Source: Immersiella caudata | Lineage: Eukaryota > Ascomycota > Sordariomycetes > Sordariales > Lasiosphaeriaceae | NCBI GenBank assembly: GCA_030512335.1 | Contig: JAULSU010000004.1 | Location: 3,472,001 to 3,536,000, forward strand | Length of the DNA stretch: 64,000 nucleotides | Direction: 5' to 3' | In this document: positions 33,050 to 43,153 of the stretch, one piece after another | How the letters are laid out: each line of letters begins with the position of its first letter | Numbering within the stretch: position 1 is the stretch's first letter | Translations under genes and position numbers: made by a program | Notes under the pieces: generated by a model | What the model was told of the DNA's origin: nothing | Database searches by the model: none | What the model saw: only the letters and a program-made list of their open reading frames with translations

Positions 33050-34254
33050 TCACTTTGCCTCCAACATGCTGTAGACCGACCTGATTTCGGGGATCTTGCT
33101 TTCGAGCTCCTCCCTGGTCTCCTCCCAGACCCGCTTTTGTGCCACTTGTCCACTCTTCCTCTTCGTGAAGGGAGGATAGCTATCGTGTTGTCAGTCGCAG
33201 GATACATCGTCGCGATTTTCACCAACTTACTCCGCAAAGTCAAAATCATGCACGATCCGTCCATGGCTTTCCTCGGATGCGGAAGCCCCATTGACCAAGG
33301 CGACGGCGCAAAACTCTGGCTCCCTGGCTGAAAACTGCGTAATAATTCTGGGGATGAACTGGTCCCGGTTCGCGTTGGTGAGTGGTGTCCACGCGGTGCC
33401 GGGATCCGCGCTGTTGATGGTGACCTTTGGCGCCGTTTTGCTGGCTGAGCAACGAGCGGCCATCTCGCGGGCGAAGTAGAGGAGCATGGCTTTGGAGCGA
33501 CCGTACTGATGCCCCTGCTCCATGCCGTCCTTGTTGTTGCTAAGGCGCTTGATATAAGAGCCCTGTTTCGGCACCGACATGGTGAAGGACGAAGGGTATA
33601 TGCCGAAGGTGGTCACAAACGTCAAAACCGGAGGGTTAGGATTCCCAGGCGACGGCTTCATCACCGGGAGGAGAAGCAGCGCGACAAGTGCAGTTGACAG
33701 GAAGTTGACTTGCATCGCTGCGGGAGTCTCAGCAAAACTTGTATCCGTACTGAAGGCGCACACTCACAAGTTTCCCAGCCATCGGGCGACTCCTTGCGCT
33801 TGAATGAAAGGATTCCTGCTGTCAACAACGCGTGATCGAGATATTCCAGCTCGCGGAGTCGCTCGGCTAGGCCCATGCACCCCTTGAAAGACATCATGTC
33901 CACCTTCCAGATCAGGATCTTGGGGATTGGTTTGCCAGCGGCACTGAGGTCGGCTTCGATCTTTTCCTTGACGCCCGTGCAGTCCATCACATCGACAAGA
34001 ACCAGCGTGTCGATGTCGCGACTGGCAAAGATGCCGGCTGCCCTCGACCCGAACGCGCCGTTGGCTCCCGTGATGAGCGCTGTCCGTCCCTTGTACGACG
34101 CCGTGGTGACCGTGGGTCTACCATGCTTCTGCTTCAGCAGTGTTTGGTAGGGGAAGTACTCCTTGAAGAACAAGGGGAGGCCGAAGGTGAGAATAACTGC
34201 TGCTATGGCGACGGCAATTGCCGCCGTGCCTATTGGCAATCCGTTGGTGACCAT
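33050..34254 (-). CDS. Membrane-anchored short-chain dehydrogenase/reductase
   Basis: Exons 34254-33768, 33717-33231 and 33179-33050 join in frame across two short introns (50 and 51 nt) with GTGAGT and GTAAGT donors; 367 residues. A membrane segment (about 9-30, AAIAVAIAAVILTFGLPLFF) anchors the N-terminus. The Rossmann glycine-rich loop GANGAFGSRAAG follows TALIT, with the acidic residue DVMD after the second strand. The catalytic Tyr-Lys pair is in YGRSKAMLLYF. The order matches retinol-dehydrogenase-like SDRs of fungi that use NAD(P)H on hydrophobic ketone or alcohol substrates. The substrate cannot be predicted. It probably sits in the ER or lipid-droplet membrane. No lesions are visible. 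Confidence 0.85.
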
Positions 34255-34962
34255 GTTTGACTGTCGGGGTGGCTGGTGTTTTCGGACGAACCAGGTTCTG
34301 GCTTCACCCCGCGAGCGGGGTGCGTCTCCATTTAAAACAAGTTTGTGCCTGTCGCAAGCCGCCTGGCCCGCTCCTGTGGGAAGGGGCGTCGTATCGTATG
34401 ATAGGCTCACCTGATCTGGTGTTGGCCGTGCCCACTGCAATTTCCAGGTACCGTACAAGCCGAGCATTGCCATCGGCTCCTTCCCCGATGCCTGTTTTCT
34501 CGTTAGGGCTTTGCAAGGATCGGTCGCGGCGTCTGCACCGAAGGTCGCGCAGGATTTGTTGGTTGGTCTGGGAATTCTTGTTCCCCGCATCTTCTCAGCC
34601 CATCGCATTTTGACTGGCGAACCACCAGCCCCACTTCTACTCCTTTTCGAGTCTCTGGCTACGGCCGCTTTCTGTGTGCCCATGAGAACTTCCCAGCGAA
34701 TTCGCCCGACGCGTTTTCTTCGATTGCTTCTTCGGGAAGAACGCCATTTTTGCACCTGAGTCGCAGGTCCTTGAATCCCCTCGTAGGCCGACTGCTTGCT
34801 GGGGGCCGCTGAAGGTGACAGCGCGGAACCTAGCCCCACTTTTACCCCTTTCTGCACCCAGCTTGGGTATTGCTCTTTGTTGTAACGTTATGTGTGCTTG
34901 CCTATTGCCGTTGCTAGTTTGCGCCGCGGTCAGACTACCATCGCAGAGCCTCCTTCCCATCT
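34255..34962. other. Intergenic stretch, likely 5' region of the dehydrogenase gene
   Basis: About 700 bp. The dehydrogenase frame stays open upstream of its ATG to about 34857, but the extra sequence (Arg/Lys/Ser-rich) lacks features and precedes a clear membrane-anchor start, so I treat it as non-coding. Confidence 0.4.
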
Positions 34963-36173
34963 TCAAGATGCTGAAGCCAAAACCGCCTGTCCGCCATCAT
35001 CTGTGGGCTTCATCTGGAGTCTCACCCGCGTCTCCTGCGCAGCCGCCTTGACCTCTGTCATCTCCTTTGCACTGCCAGGGAAAAGAGAATCGTCACCGCA
35101 GTCCAGTCCGTTGTGCACCATCGCTAGCAGGGAATCCTTCCACAACCCGGCAACTTGACGGCAAGCAGCAGGAACATACCCAGGACTTCCAGAGCAATTG
35201 GCAGCGTCAGCCGTGGCTATTGCACCTTGAAAATACTCTCGGTAACCATGGATGAGCTCCGGACAATCACCTCGTCAGCCAGGTCTGTGCGGTTCGGTCC
35301 GAACCATATTTGGCAACTCTGGAACTCGGGTTGGAAGTCGATTGTTGCCCTATCCCAGGTTCGATAGCTGCGATCAAAATTTTCCATGTCAAACGGGGCG
35401 GCGCAATTCCGCTCCAGAGCCCTCAGATCTTCCACGATGCTGCTCTCAACACAGAACTCGAAAGTGTCGAAGCTGTCAAAGCGACAGTTGCCAGAGGGAC
35501 AGTGCGGGCGATGGTTGTACAACGCAATGTCATTCCACAATGCGCCGTTAAGGGTGGCCAAGTAATCTAGGTCAAGTGTTGTACTTCCCATGTCGCTCTT
35601 TTGTGTTGGAAATAATGGTCTCGTCACCCGCCGGGTCCACACGTCATCTGACTGTACAAACGACACCATCTGTGCTGTTCCGACACCCTGCTGAACGAAG
35701 GGATTGATTCCTAAGGCCAGCGCTGTGATGAGTGCACCGATAGAGGCAGTCGAGAAATGTGTTTGTCGTCCACAGAGCAACTTGGTTGCGCCAAGCGGGC
35801 CTCTGCATGCTGCGTCAAAAGTTTCAAAGTCTTCGAGGCTTCGGGCTTTCCCTTCGTACCAATCCCACTTCCATTGCCCAATGGCTACCAATAATCTTCA
35901 CTGGAGACGTTGGGGTTGAGCTACACGACAGTTCAGCTTAGGCACTTGTTTACCAGGCTGGAAATAGCAACAGCGAGTCCACCTCTGCTTCCCGTAGCAT
36001 GTTAGCTTTGCACTGCGGCATGTATTAAGTTTAAACGGTGCCATACCTGATGGATGAGTTGCGTGAGTGTGTGCCATCGCCGGCAATTTGTGATGGGGCG
36101 GCGTCGTCTTCATCGAACGGGAGATCGAGGTGACTCAGGGCAGTGAAATCTTCGCCAGCAAGTTGGAAATGAG
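34963..36173 (-). pseudogene. Broken DUF3176 membrane-protein gene
   Basis: The central frame (about 35898-35217) has the hallmarks of DUF3176: LLVAIGQWKWDWYEGKARSL, EDFETFDAACRGPLGATKLL, a membrane segment around IGALITALALGINPFVQ, and the Cys motif CPSGNCRFDSFDTFEFC. It runs into TAG at 35217-35219, but the same frame continues PRLTLPIALEVLGMFLLLAVKL, the expected last membrane helix. The expected juxtamembrane part, AGLWKDSLLAMVHNGLD, then appears in another frame and ends at 34963. So one stop (family normally Trp; TGG to TAG) and one frameshift separate the parts. An acidic N-terminal exon (36173 to about 36055) is plausible, but the usual first membrane segments are not seen. The function of the family is unknown. 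Confidence 0.7.
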
Positions 36174-37249
36174 CTGGAGAGGGTGGTTAGTGAGGCTGCG
36201 ATTGAAATCCACGGCAACGGGCTTAAGGTCGGGCTCGTGGGGATTGGCCGGCGGACGTATTGATGGTGTAAACCACTGCCACAGATACGCCCTTCCCCAG
36301 TAGCGATACTGGGGCCATCACAAAGAGCCCTGCCAATCAGGTGAGGAGAAGGTCCTTACTAGATTGTGTCAGCTTCCTGTCTAGGTCACAGTTCAAAATA
36401 GCAACGCAACTTACTGGGGAATTGAAGCCATTCTGTTGCGAGTGACGCGATGGTTGAGTGAGGCGACACTGGAGAGCTCAAGGGCGTTGTTATTTTTTGG
36501 GCAGGGAAACGGATTCCGTGGGATTTTGGATTTTAGATTTACGGCTGCAAGCCATAAATCAACGCAACGGGAAAAAAATCACAAACACCAAGGCCCTGTG
36601 TTCGAACAAAGTGGGTATCGATGCCTTTTCACAAGCCAGAAATTACAAATTAAAAATTAAAATAAAAGGAAATTACCGTATCCTAAAAGAGGTTTTTTGT
36701 CGGTGTTAAAATCTCTTTAACGAAGGAAGCCTGGTGAGCCAGCACACAAATCTTAAGCCATAATATAGCCACCTCCTCTCCCCTTTTCCGTTTTTCATTT
36801 TTCTTCCTTATTAGTAACATTTATTAATTTAAAAATAATGACTTTAAGATAATTAATATATTAGTTTCTCACACGTACGTTATTTTCCAGCAATTACTAA
36901 TCGACAATATAAAGGTGACGTATCGCCTTACACTATGATTCTTTACCTCACTTCAAGATATTTGAGTAGGCACAACAAGCTTTCATGATCTGGCGGCGTC
37001 AAGGTTTGCTATCGGCATTACAAAGTTTCTTCATGGCCACATCTGTGTCAAATCTAGAATCGTTCATGGGTGGCTCGTAGAGAAGCAAACCGACCCCAGC
37101 TGCCGAGGGGTTTCCCATCGATTCACCATCGGCGCCATCGTGTTCCGTAAACCAACCCGTTATCGTAGCCTGGTATGAATTGCAGCACCTGCCCAGCCCT
37201 TAGAGAGCATCATTGGATGTTCCGGATTTGTGTTTTGCCGCCGTCATGA
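36174..37249. other. Intergenic stretch with an AT-rich core
   Basis: No supported gene. Bases about 36635-36950 are strongly AT-rich (runs such as attaaaataaaagg and taattaatatatta), unlike the neighbourhood. A possible tiny first exon (ATG at 36431, MASIPQ) could belong to the DUF3176 relic. Confidence 0.5.
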
Positions 37250-37696
37250 CTATGCGTACCTATGCAGCCCTTCCAGCGGATGGGAGCGCGGTCGGAGCCG
37301 CATTTGCGGGCGGGGCAAAGTAGCCCTCCAACGGAGGCTGCTGCTGACGTGCAATATCTGAGCCCGGAGGCGGTACGGCAGGTTGCTGGGTTGCGGCTGG
37401 CGGTTCTTGATACGGTTGCGGTAGAGGTTTAGGAGCCGACGAGGTTGCTTTGGCTTCGGTCGCCTGCGGCCTGGCGGCAAGGTCGACATTTCCGCGCTGC
37501 CCGTCCATCGCGACGCAATTTGGGCTTGCACGATCCTTCGCTTGTCTCGTCTCCGTAGAAAGGTTGTGACGAAGCAAGCAACAACGCCCACGACAGCGAG
37601 TGCGGCGAAGACGATCAGGACTATGAACCCCACTGGGCTAGAGTCAACTCTTTCTCTGCTGCGCTGGGTCAGTCGTGCAGGAAGACGGTGATGCAT
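37250..37696 (-). CDS. Small single-pass membrane protein; 3' exon choice uncertain
   Basis: The ATG at 37696 opens a short extracellular part, then the membrane helix VGFIVLIVFAALAVVGVVACFV, then a basic stop-transfer FLRRRDKRR. Unspliced, the cytosolic tail is Arg/Leu-rich and ends at 37250. A 68-nt candidate intron (donor GTGCAA after DKRRI, acceptor CCGCAG) instead leads into a Pro/Gln/Ala-rich tail (ATEAKATSSAPKPLP ... QQQPPLEGYFAPP), which looks more natural for this kind of fungal protein. There is no signal peptide beyond the helix itself. Function unknown. The membrane segment is sure; the tail is not. Confidence 0.5.
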   Translation of the reverse strand: MHHRLPARLTQRSRERVDSSPVGFIVLIVFAALAVVGVVACFVTTFLRRRDKRRIVQAQIASRWTGSAEMSTLPPGRRRPKPKQPRRLLNLYRNRIKNRQPQPSNLPYRLRAQILHVSSSLRWRATLPRPQMRLRPRSHPLEGLHRYA

Positions 37697-38585
37697 CTTG
37701 TACTGTCTCGACGAGACTGAAGATGCGGCCGCGCGGGAGGCTATCCTTTTATCTCATCTTATTTTATCTATGGTTGACTCATTCCCGTAATGGCGCGAAG
37801 GAGCCATTACGGGAATGAGCGCTGTGCTGTATCAGGTGTGGGTATAATAATCTCGGAGACGGCCTGAGCCGCATCTGATGGTGTTGCACAGCCATCTACC
37901 AAGCAAACAGAATACGATGGCAAACGACATGATTTCCATGTCGTTGACCGCAAAAAGCGAAAAGAATCGCAATCGGATTTTTGGTTGAAGTGGTACCCGA
38001 GGCAGGTACCGACGACTTGGGGGGCAAAGTGGCTTGGGCAATGCTCCTTCTTCGACTCTTTTGTGCCGAGCATGATGCTCCACTTCTCCTTGACCTGCAC
38101 CCTCAAACCCAACGCATGCTCGCAAGTGTTGAACCTTTCATCCCCATCTTGTCACCGATAACATGTGCCGCTCGTGGAGCATTTTATCCGGGGTTGGCCT
38201 GCAAACAGAGCAGCGGCTGCTGCCCGTCGACATGGCCAAGTCCGCGCGCTCCCCTTGACATTCACGATATCAGCAATGTGCCAGTCGAGACATGAGGGGC
38301 TGGGTTGCCATCCCATTCGTCGTGCTGCATGCAGGGTGCTCCTTTCGGGAGGTCCCGCGCCAATGTCCACACCGGGGAAGCGGGTGGTGCGTCATGGAGG
38401 GTCTGGAACATGTAGGTAAGGTTCGAGCTCGTGCTGGGCCAAGACTCTGCTTTGGGTGACGAGGCGTGGGATGTCGCGGACGTCGGGATGAGGGTATTTA
38501 AGGAGTCTCTTTCTGGCGGTGGGCGTGGTAAGTGGCGGTTCCCCCACTCTTCGTCAACTCTACCTTGGTCGCTGGGCTTCACACA
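37697..38585. other. Intergenic stretch with a perfect inverted repeat
   Basis: No supported gene. It contains the 17-bp inverted repeat at 37778-37819 and, at its right end, a TATTTAA box (38495-38501) about 85 bp before the P450 ATG. Confidence 0.5.
37778..37819. repeat. Perfect 17-bp inverted repeat with an 8-nt loop
   Basis: CTCATTCCCGTAATGGC is followed, after gcgaagga, by its exact reverse complement. It would form a strong cruciform or RNA hairpin. No U-tract follows. It could be the footprint or the core of a small foldback element. Confidence 0.95.
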
Positions 38586-40209
38586 ATGCTTCTTACAGAC
38601 ATAACTAATCGCCTCGCCGACGTTCCCCCCTCGGTGCTGGCAGGACATGCCGCCGGTCTTGTTGTCGTTTGGTACTTCACAACAGGATTGGCTGCGTGGT
38701 ACCGCCTTCGTCACATTCCCGGACCCTTCCTGGAGAGCTTTTCGTTTCTTTGGGACGTCTACTATGCATGTACTGGCCGAGTTGATCGCCTTGCTACCAT
38801 CCACGACGACTACGCCAACGGCGGACCATTTGTTCGCATCGCTCCTAACTACGTTGTAACAAACAACCCAGAGGTTCTCCGTCGGATCGCCGCGGCGCGA
38901 ACCCGCTATGTTCGCGATGGATGGTTCAGAGGGGCGCGCTTCCACCGCGAGTACGACAATCTCGCCAGCATCCTGGGCAACGAAGAGCACGATCGGCTCA
39001 AGGCCAAGTTCGCGAGCGGTTACAGCGGCCGTGAGAACGGTGCTGACTTCGAGCCGGCTATCGATTCCCAGGTCGATGCACTCTCGGACCTGATTCGCCG
39101 CAAGTATCTCTCCACGGCTGACGAAACTCGCCCGGCCGAGCTATCATCCCTGATCCGCTACTTTACCCTGGACACCATCACGCGGTTGGCATACGGCAAA
39201 TCGTGGGGCCATCTCGACGAAGGTACCGACGTCACTGGCTATTGCACCTTCCTGTATGACAACATGAAGTACATTAACATGTTCCTGGAGATTCCATTGC
39301 TCCGTAACATCATGTACTCTCCCTACGGCCTGACCGTGTTCGGGCCGCGCGAGTCGGACGCCAAAGGGTCAGGGCGCGTTATGGGCATCATTCACGACAT
39401 CGTCACCGAGCGCCCCAACACCGACGAGAAGTCCCGCAAGTGGAATGACATGGTTGGTGGCTGGATCCGCAATGGCGGCCTAACCCAGCAGGAGATTGAA
39501 GGTGAGGCCAATCTGCAAATCCTAGCGGGCGCTGAGACGACCGCTACCGCCCTTTCTGCCACTCTGATGCATCTCGCCACTGCTCCTCACGCATATCTTC
39601 GTCTGAAACGGGAGATCCGCGACGCCATCGCCAGTGGCAAGGTGGCCACAGACCGCCCGGCAACCCTCGAACAGGCCCAGGAGCTACCGTACTTGAACTC
39701 GGTCGTTTGGGAAGGCTTCCGCATGCGCCCGCCCGTCAACTTCGGCCACTACAAAACAGTCCCTCCGGAGGGCGACACACTGGCCGGCGTCTACTTCCCC
39801 GGAGGCGCGGCTATCGGTCACAACTCGATGGCCATGACCAGAAACGCCGCCATCTTTGGAAGAGACGTCGAACTCTTCCGCCCGGAGCGGCTTCTTGAGC
39901 CTGAGTGAGATGAATCGACGCGCGCGTACCGCATCAATACACTGCAGATAATCTTTGGCGGTGGGAGGTGGACGTGCTCCGGCAAGCATCTTGCCATGTA
40001 CGAACTGCACAAAGCTGTCTTCGAGGTGAGTACTCAAAGCCAGAGCCTAGGCGATAGCACCTAACCGCCTTCTGTAACAGATTATGAGACGCTTTGACAT
40101 CCAGGTCCTCAACCCGAGGAATGCGTGGACCGAGGCCCACTATGGCACACCGACCTTGAGCGATATGCACATTCGCATTACCGAAGCTGATCTGAGTACT
40201 GTTGGTTGA
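38586..40209 (+). pseudogene. Cytochrome P450 gene interrupted by one in-frame TGA before the haem loop
   Basis: From ATG 38586 the frame has an N-terminal membrane anchor and the P450 landmarks in order: a proline hinge (RHIPGPFLE), I-helix LAGAETTATAL, K-helix ExxR in WEGFRMRPP and the PERF-like FRPERLL. Codon 441 (39906-39908) is TGA. The same frame then gives the haem-ligand loop FGGGRWTCSGKHLA. A 55-nt intron (40026-40080, GTGAGT...AACAG) leads to a normal C-terminus ending at 40209. Read through, the protein would be about 521 residues, normal for a microsomal P450; it resembles the pisatin-demethylase-like group. As written it lacks the haem cysteine and cannot be active. The lesion is consistent with CGA or TGG becoming TGA. 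It has no cluster neighbours. Confidence 0.85.
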
Positions 40210-41213
40210 GATATCGCCGGGCGCAGGGGGGCTATGGGAGTTCTCTTTGGTCTTTGAGTTGCAAGGAACCTATTTGCTCATTGTACGGGGGCTCGATGGT
40301 TTTTGGGGTTGAGTCTTGAATTTCACAATGTCGGCGGAAGGGTTTGACAGTGGCCTTCCCAATGTCTATTACATTCTCAAGACTTGGTCAAGTCGATCTG
40401 GTCTTAGTTTATTGATGCTTCTATTGGCCCCGGACTTTTCGTACTTGTTCCAGGATTTCTCAATCGGTCGGATGTCTCGAGGCGCCAATTGTGTGTTGAT
40501 TCAAGCCGGCCGCGGCCAATGGCTCTCGCCGAACTCGGAAACTATATGAGTTAGGTGCGTGTGCCAGAGACATTGATTGAGATGCCACCAAAGGCCTGGG
40601 AGGGGCTGACACGTTCAACAGGCAGACACGCCTGCCCCGGAACATCTGAACAAACCAGCACAACAAACAATAGCATTGAGTTGAGAAACTTTGTGGGGAG
40701 ATCTTCGAGTAAAGGACACCGCCTGATCTTTCAGGATGGCCACTGGTGGCTCTTGGCTTGACAAGTAGGGACGCACATCTCCACAATATAAGATCTAGAC
40801 CGTTAGTGGATTCGATGGTTCGAAATGCGATTGGCGGCGTCAAGTCGAGAACGCGCGAGCTGAAGAGAGGCATTCCCAAATTGGACTGGTCCATTGCCCT
40901 GCTCCAAGCTGAAACTTGGTAGAAGATCCCATGTAAAGCGCCACTCAAGTTTCACATAACCCCAAATAGACCTCTCCTTTGATATCAGTTCTGACACACG
41001 CCCTCAAAACCCTCTGGCGCCCAAAACCGCTTGACAGACTAAACAACCCCAACAAAGCACCATGGCAAACAGCATGTATTCACCAAACGCCCTTACGTGG
41101 GAGCTCAAAACTTCAGGACCGAATGATCCTCATTCCTCCCAAGATCAAGAACGAGAACGAGTCAGAAACAGTCCAGTGCCCCCTGGCGATACCGCATGTA
41201 GCGGCAAATCCAG
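40210..41213. other. Intergenic stretch
   Basis: About 1 kb. Open frames on both strands (for example 40460-40948 minus) lack any recognisable feature and are not called. Confidence 0.4.
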
Positions 41214-41731
41214 ATGCAAGTCCAACACAACCCTGCATCCTCCTTCAGCAACTATCCAGAAACTTCCCAACTAACCGCATCTAAAACCTCAGCCATCACC
41301 AAAATCTCGTCCGCCTTCAGCGACCTCCGCAACACGACCTAGCTGCTGAGAACCGGGCACCTGCTTGACCTTCGAACCATCGTCACTGCAGCCAACGCCG
41401 TATACGACCACGAGTAACGACTCGGCAGAGCGATACACATCAAGTGCTACGTCTCTCCCTAGAACCGGGACTTGGAGTGGCTGGGCCGATTCCGGGGTTG
41501 GGTGTGGTTGGTTATCATGGGGACCAGGAGGGTATGAAGGCTGTCGAGGCTGGCGACATGATTACCATTCCTTCATCAACACTTGCGGGGGCTCAGTTGT
41601 TCAAAGCTGCGGGTGCTTCCATGCCCAAGGTCTTGCTTGGGCCGGTTGGGGGCGTGTTGGGGTCTGTTGCCGGCGCTGTTCTTGCTGGCGCTGGATCTCA
41701 TGACGACGACGGCTCTCCGGAGGAGCGGTAG
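41214..41731 (+). pseudogene. Relic of a small unknown protein with Gln-to-stop changes
   Basis: From ATG 41214 one frame reads KTSAITKISSAFSDLRNTT, TAG (41340), LLRTGHLLDLRTIVTAANAV, YDHE, TAA (41415), RLGRAIH. The text is smooth on both sides of each stop. Restoring Gln (CAG, CAA) at both would be natural, and each needs only C to T in a CpA step. Farther on, another frame carries GLGVVGYHGDQEGMKAVEAG, DMITIPSSTLAGAQLF and GSHDDDGSPEER to a stop at 41729-41731. The frames join only by an unidentified intron or a frameshift. The protein family is unknown to me. Confidence 0.5.
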
Positions 41732-42097
41732 CTTGGCCCGGGAACGAACGAACGAACGGGCTCTGATTCCGGAGGGGATTTTAAAGAAATAGCTTGCCCT
41801 TCGGAAGTTGACAGCACCTTGGTCGTTATGTAGGTCGCTTCTACAGGCCAAAGTCTCCGAAACTACATCGCCATGTTAGACATTTGTTGCTATTCCGATA
41901 AAGATACTCCCCTCTACTCTATGACCAATGGCGGTAAAAAGGGTTATCCTGAGCGAATCTCCAGACCCTGCCCTGTTGACCCCTCTTATCCCTTTGTCCC
42001 TTATTATCAAGTTCTGTGCAACACCTTAGGAAATGTCCCTACATCACAACGATGGTAGGACTGGAAGCTTCCAGTTTCGGATGCCTGACTTCAGGCC
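41732..42097. other. Intergenic stretch
   Basis: About 365 bp between convergent genes. No supported gene. Confidence 0.4.
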
Positions 42098-43153
42098 TTA
42101 CTGAAGTCTATGCTGACACCACAGCTTCCCAAGTAGCGACGAGATGGCAGCATCCACCTCCTCCCTCGTCCCACAGATCAATCCACCCCTCTCGTCGCAG
42201 TTCTTTATCTCCCTTGCCAGGATGTCAGTCCCATCCGCCGGATCGACTGCTCTGCCACCAGCGCATTCCACAATCAACGCTAACGGACACAGCTCGTACA
42301 ACCTCCTGAGCTTCGCCTTGCTCGCCCCGGTGACGGGAGACAGGTAAATTCCATGTCCCTTGACCAGAGCGTGCACCACATCCGGCACCAACCCCCCGCT
42401 GTACCGCAGGGTATACTTGTTCCTCATGTAGTGGTTCACGAGGTTCATGTACCGTTCGTCTTCAGCAGCGGCTCTCAGATTGGCGGGTGCGAAGTATCGT
42501 GTCTTCTGAGCGGCTGCCTCTCCGAGCTGCACCATAGGACGAACAACTTCCCAGAGTCCGATTTCGCCTTCGCCAAGGCCGACTTCAAAGCACGTTGCAG
42601 GAGCTCCAGGTACGCGCACAGCGACAACAGCTGTGGTGCGCGGCCCGAATACGCCAAGGATGGCAGCGATTTGCTTCTCTGCCGGGCGTTGAGAAAGAGC
42701 GGATTCGCCCCCGTCCCAGATGCCGATGATGGTGCCAACAGTCCAGTTCGGTGCGATGATGGAGCTCCCGTCGAGAGGGTCAAACGCAACGGTGTAGTGT
42801 TCCGTACCTGGGTTGTCACTCAAGGCGGAAGCTGAGTGAGTCACGGCCCTCTCGACAGGGTCCTCCTCGCTGCTGGCGACTTTAACGGCGGGACATAGAG
42901 CCAGAGCCTCCCGGATGTGGTTCTCTGCGATGACGTCAACGTTGAGCTGCTCATCCCCGAAGGTGTTTGCTGTGCCGGCATGGGTGACATCTTGGGCGGC
43001 GCGCAGGCCCTTTGCGACATCGGAGATGGATCGGAGGAGAGACGGGATGACAGAGGTCCCGAGAGAGTGGCGGGTGTTGTCCTTGGGAAGGACGGATTCG
43101 ATGTGCTGAGCGAGGTGCGGAGAGAGTCCGTTGCCTCGCGCAACGCTTCCCAT
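42098..43153 (-). CDS. Sedoheptulose-1,7-bisphosphatase / class-I FBPase-like phosphatase
   Basis: A single-exon frame of 351 codons from ATG 43153; the frame is open upstream but has no earlier ATG. It carries the family's metal and phosphate sites: acidic SSEEDPVE, the signature FDPLDGSSIIAPNWTVGTI, and downstream YSGGLVPDVVHALVKGHGIY and ECAGGRAVDPADG. The IIAPNW variant of the signature (FBPases have NIDVNV) and the overall length favour the sedoheptulose-bisphosphatase branch. These enzymes remove the C1 phosphate of sedoheptulose-1,7-bisphosphate, feeding the non-oxidative pentose-phosphate pathway. The protein is probably cytosolic and no lesion is visible. The last residues (LWCQHRLQ) are less conserved and could be replaced by a small 3' exon. 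Confidence 0.85.
   Translation of the reverse strand: MGSVARGNGLSPHLAQHIESVLPKDNTRHSLGTSVIPSLLRSISDVAKGLRAAQDVTHAGTANTFGDEQLNVDVIAENHIREALALCPAVKVASSEEDPVERAVTHSASALSDNPGTEHYTVAFDPLDGSSIIAPNWTVGTIIGIWDGGESALSQRPAEKQIAAILGVFGPRTTAVVAVRVPGAPATCFEVGLGEGEIGLWEVVRPMVQLGEAAAQKTRYFAPANLRAAAEDERYMNLVNHYMRNKYTLRYSGGLVPDVVHALVKGHGIYLSPVTGASKAKLRRLYELCPLALIVECAGGRAVDPADGTDILAREIKNCDERGGLICGTREEVDAAISSLLGKLWCQHRLQ

Noticed and set aside
34255..34857. N-terminal extension of the dehydrogenase in the same open frame
   Set aside because: The extension is low-complexity, and the ATG at 34254 begins a proper membrane anchor.
39906..39908. Programmed read-through of the P450 TGA
   Set aside because: The TGA is followed by GAT, not the leaky CTA context; a mutation is simpler.
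40460..40948. 162-codon minus-strand frame
   Set aside because: No recognisable features; composition looks like chance, and no start/splice support.
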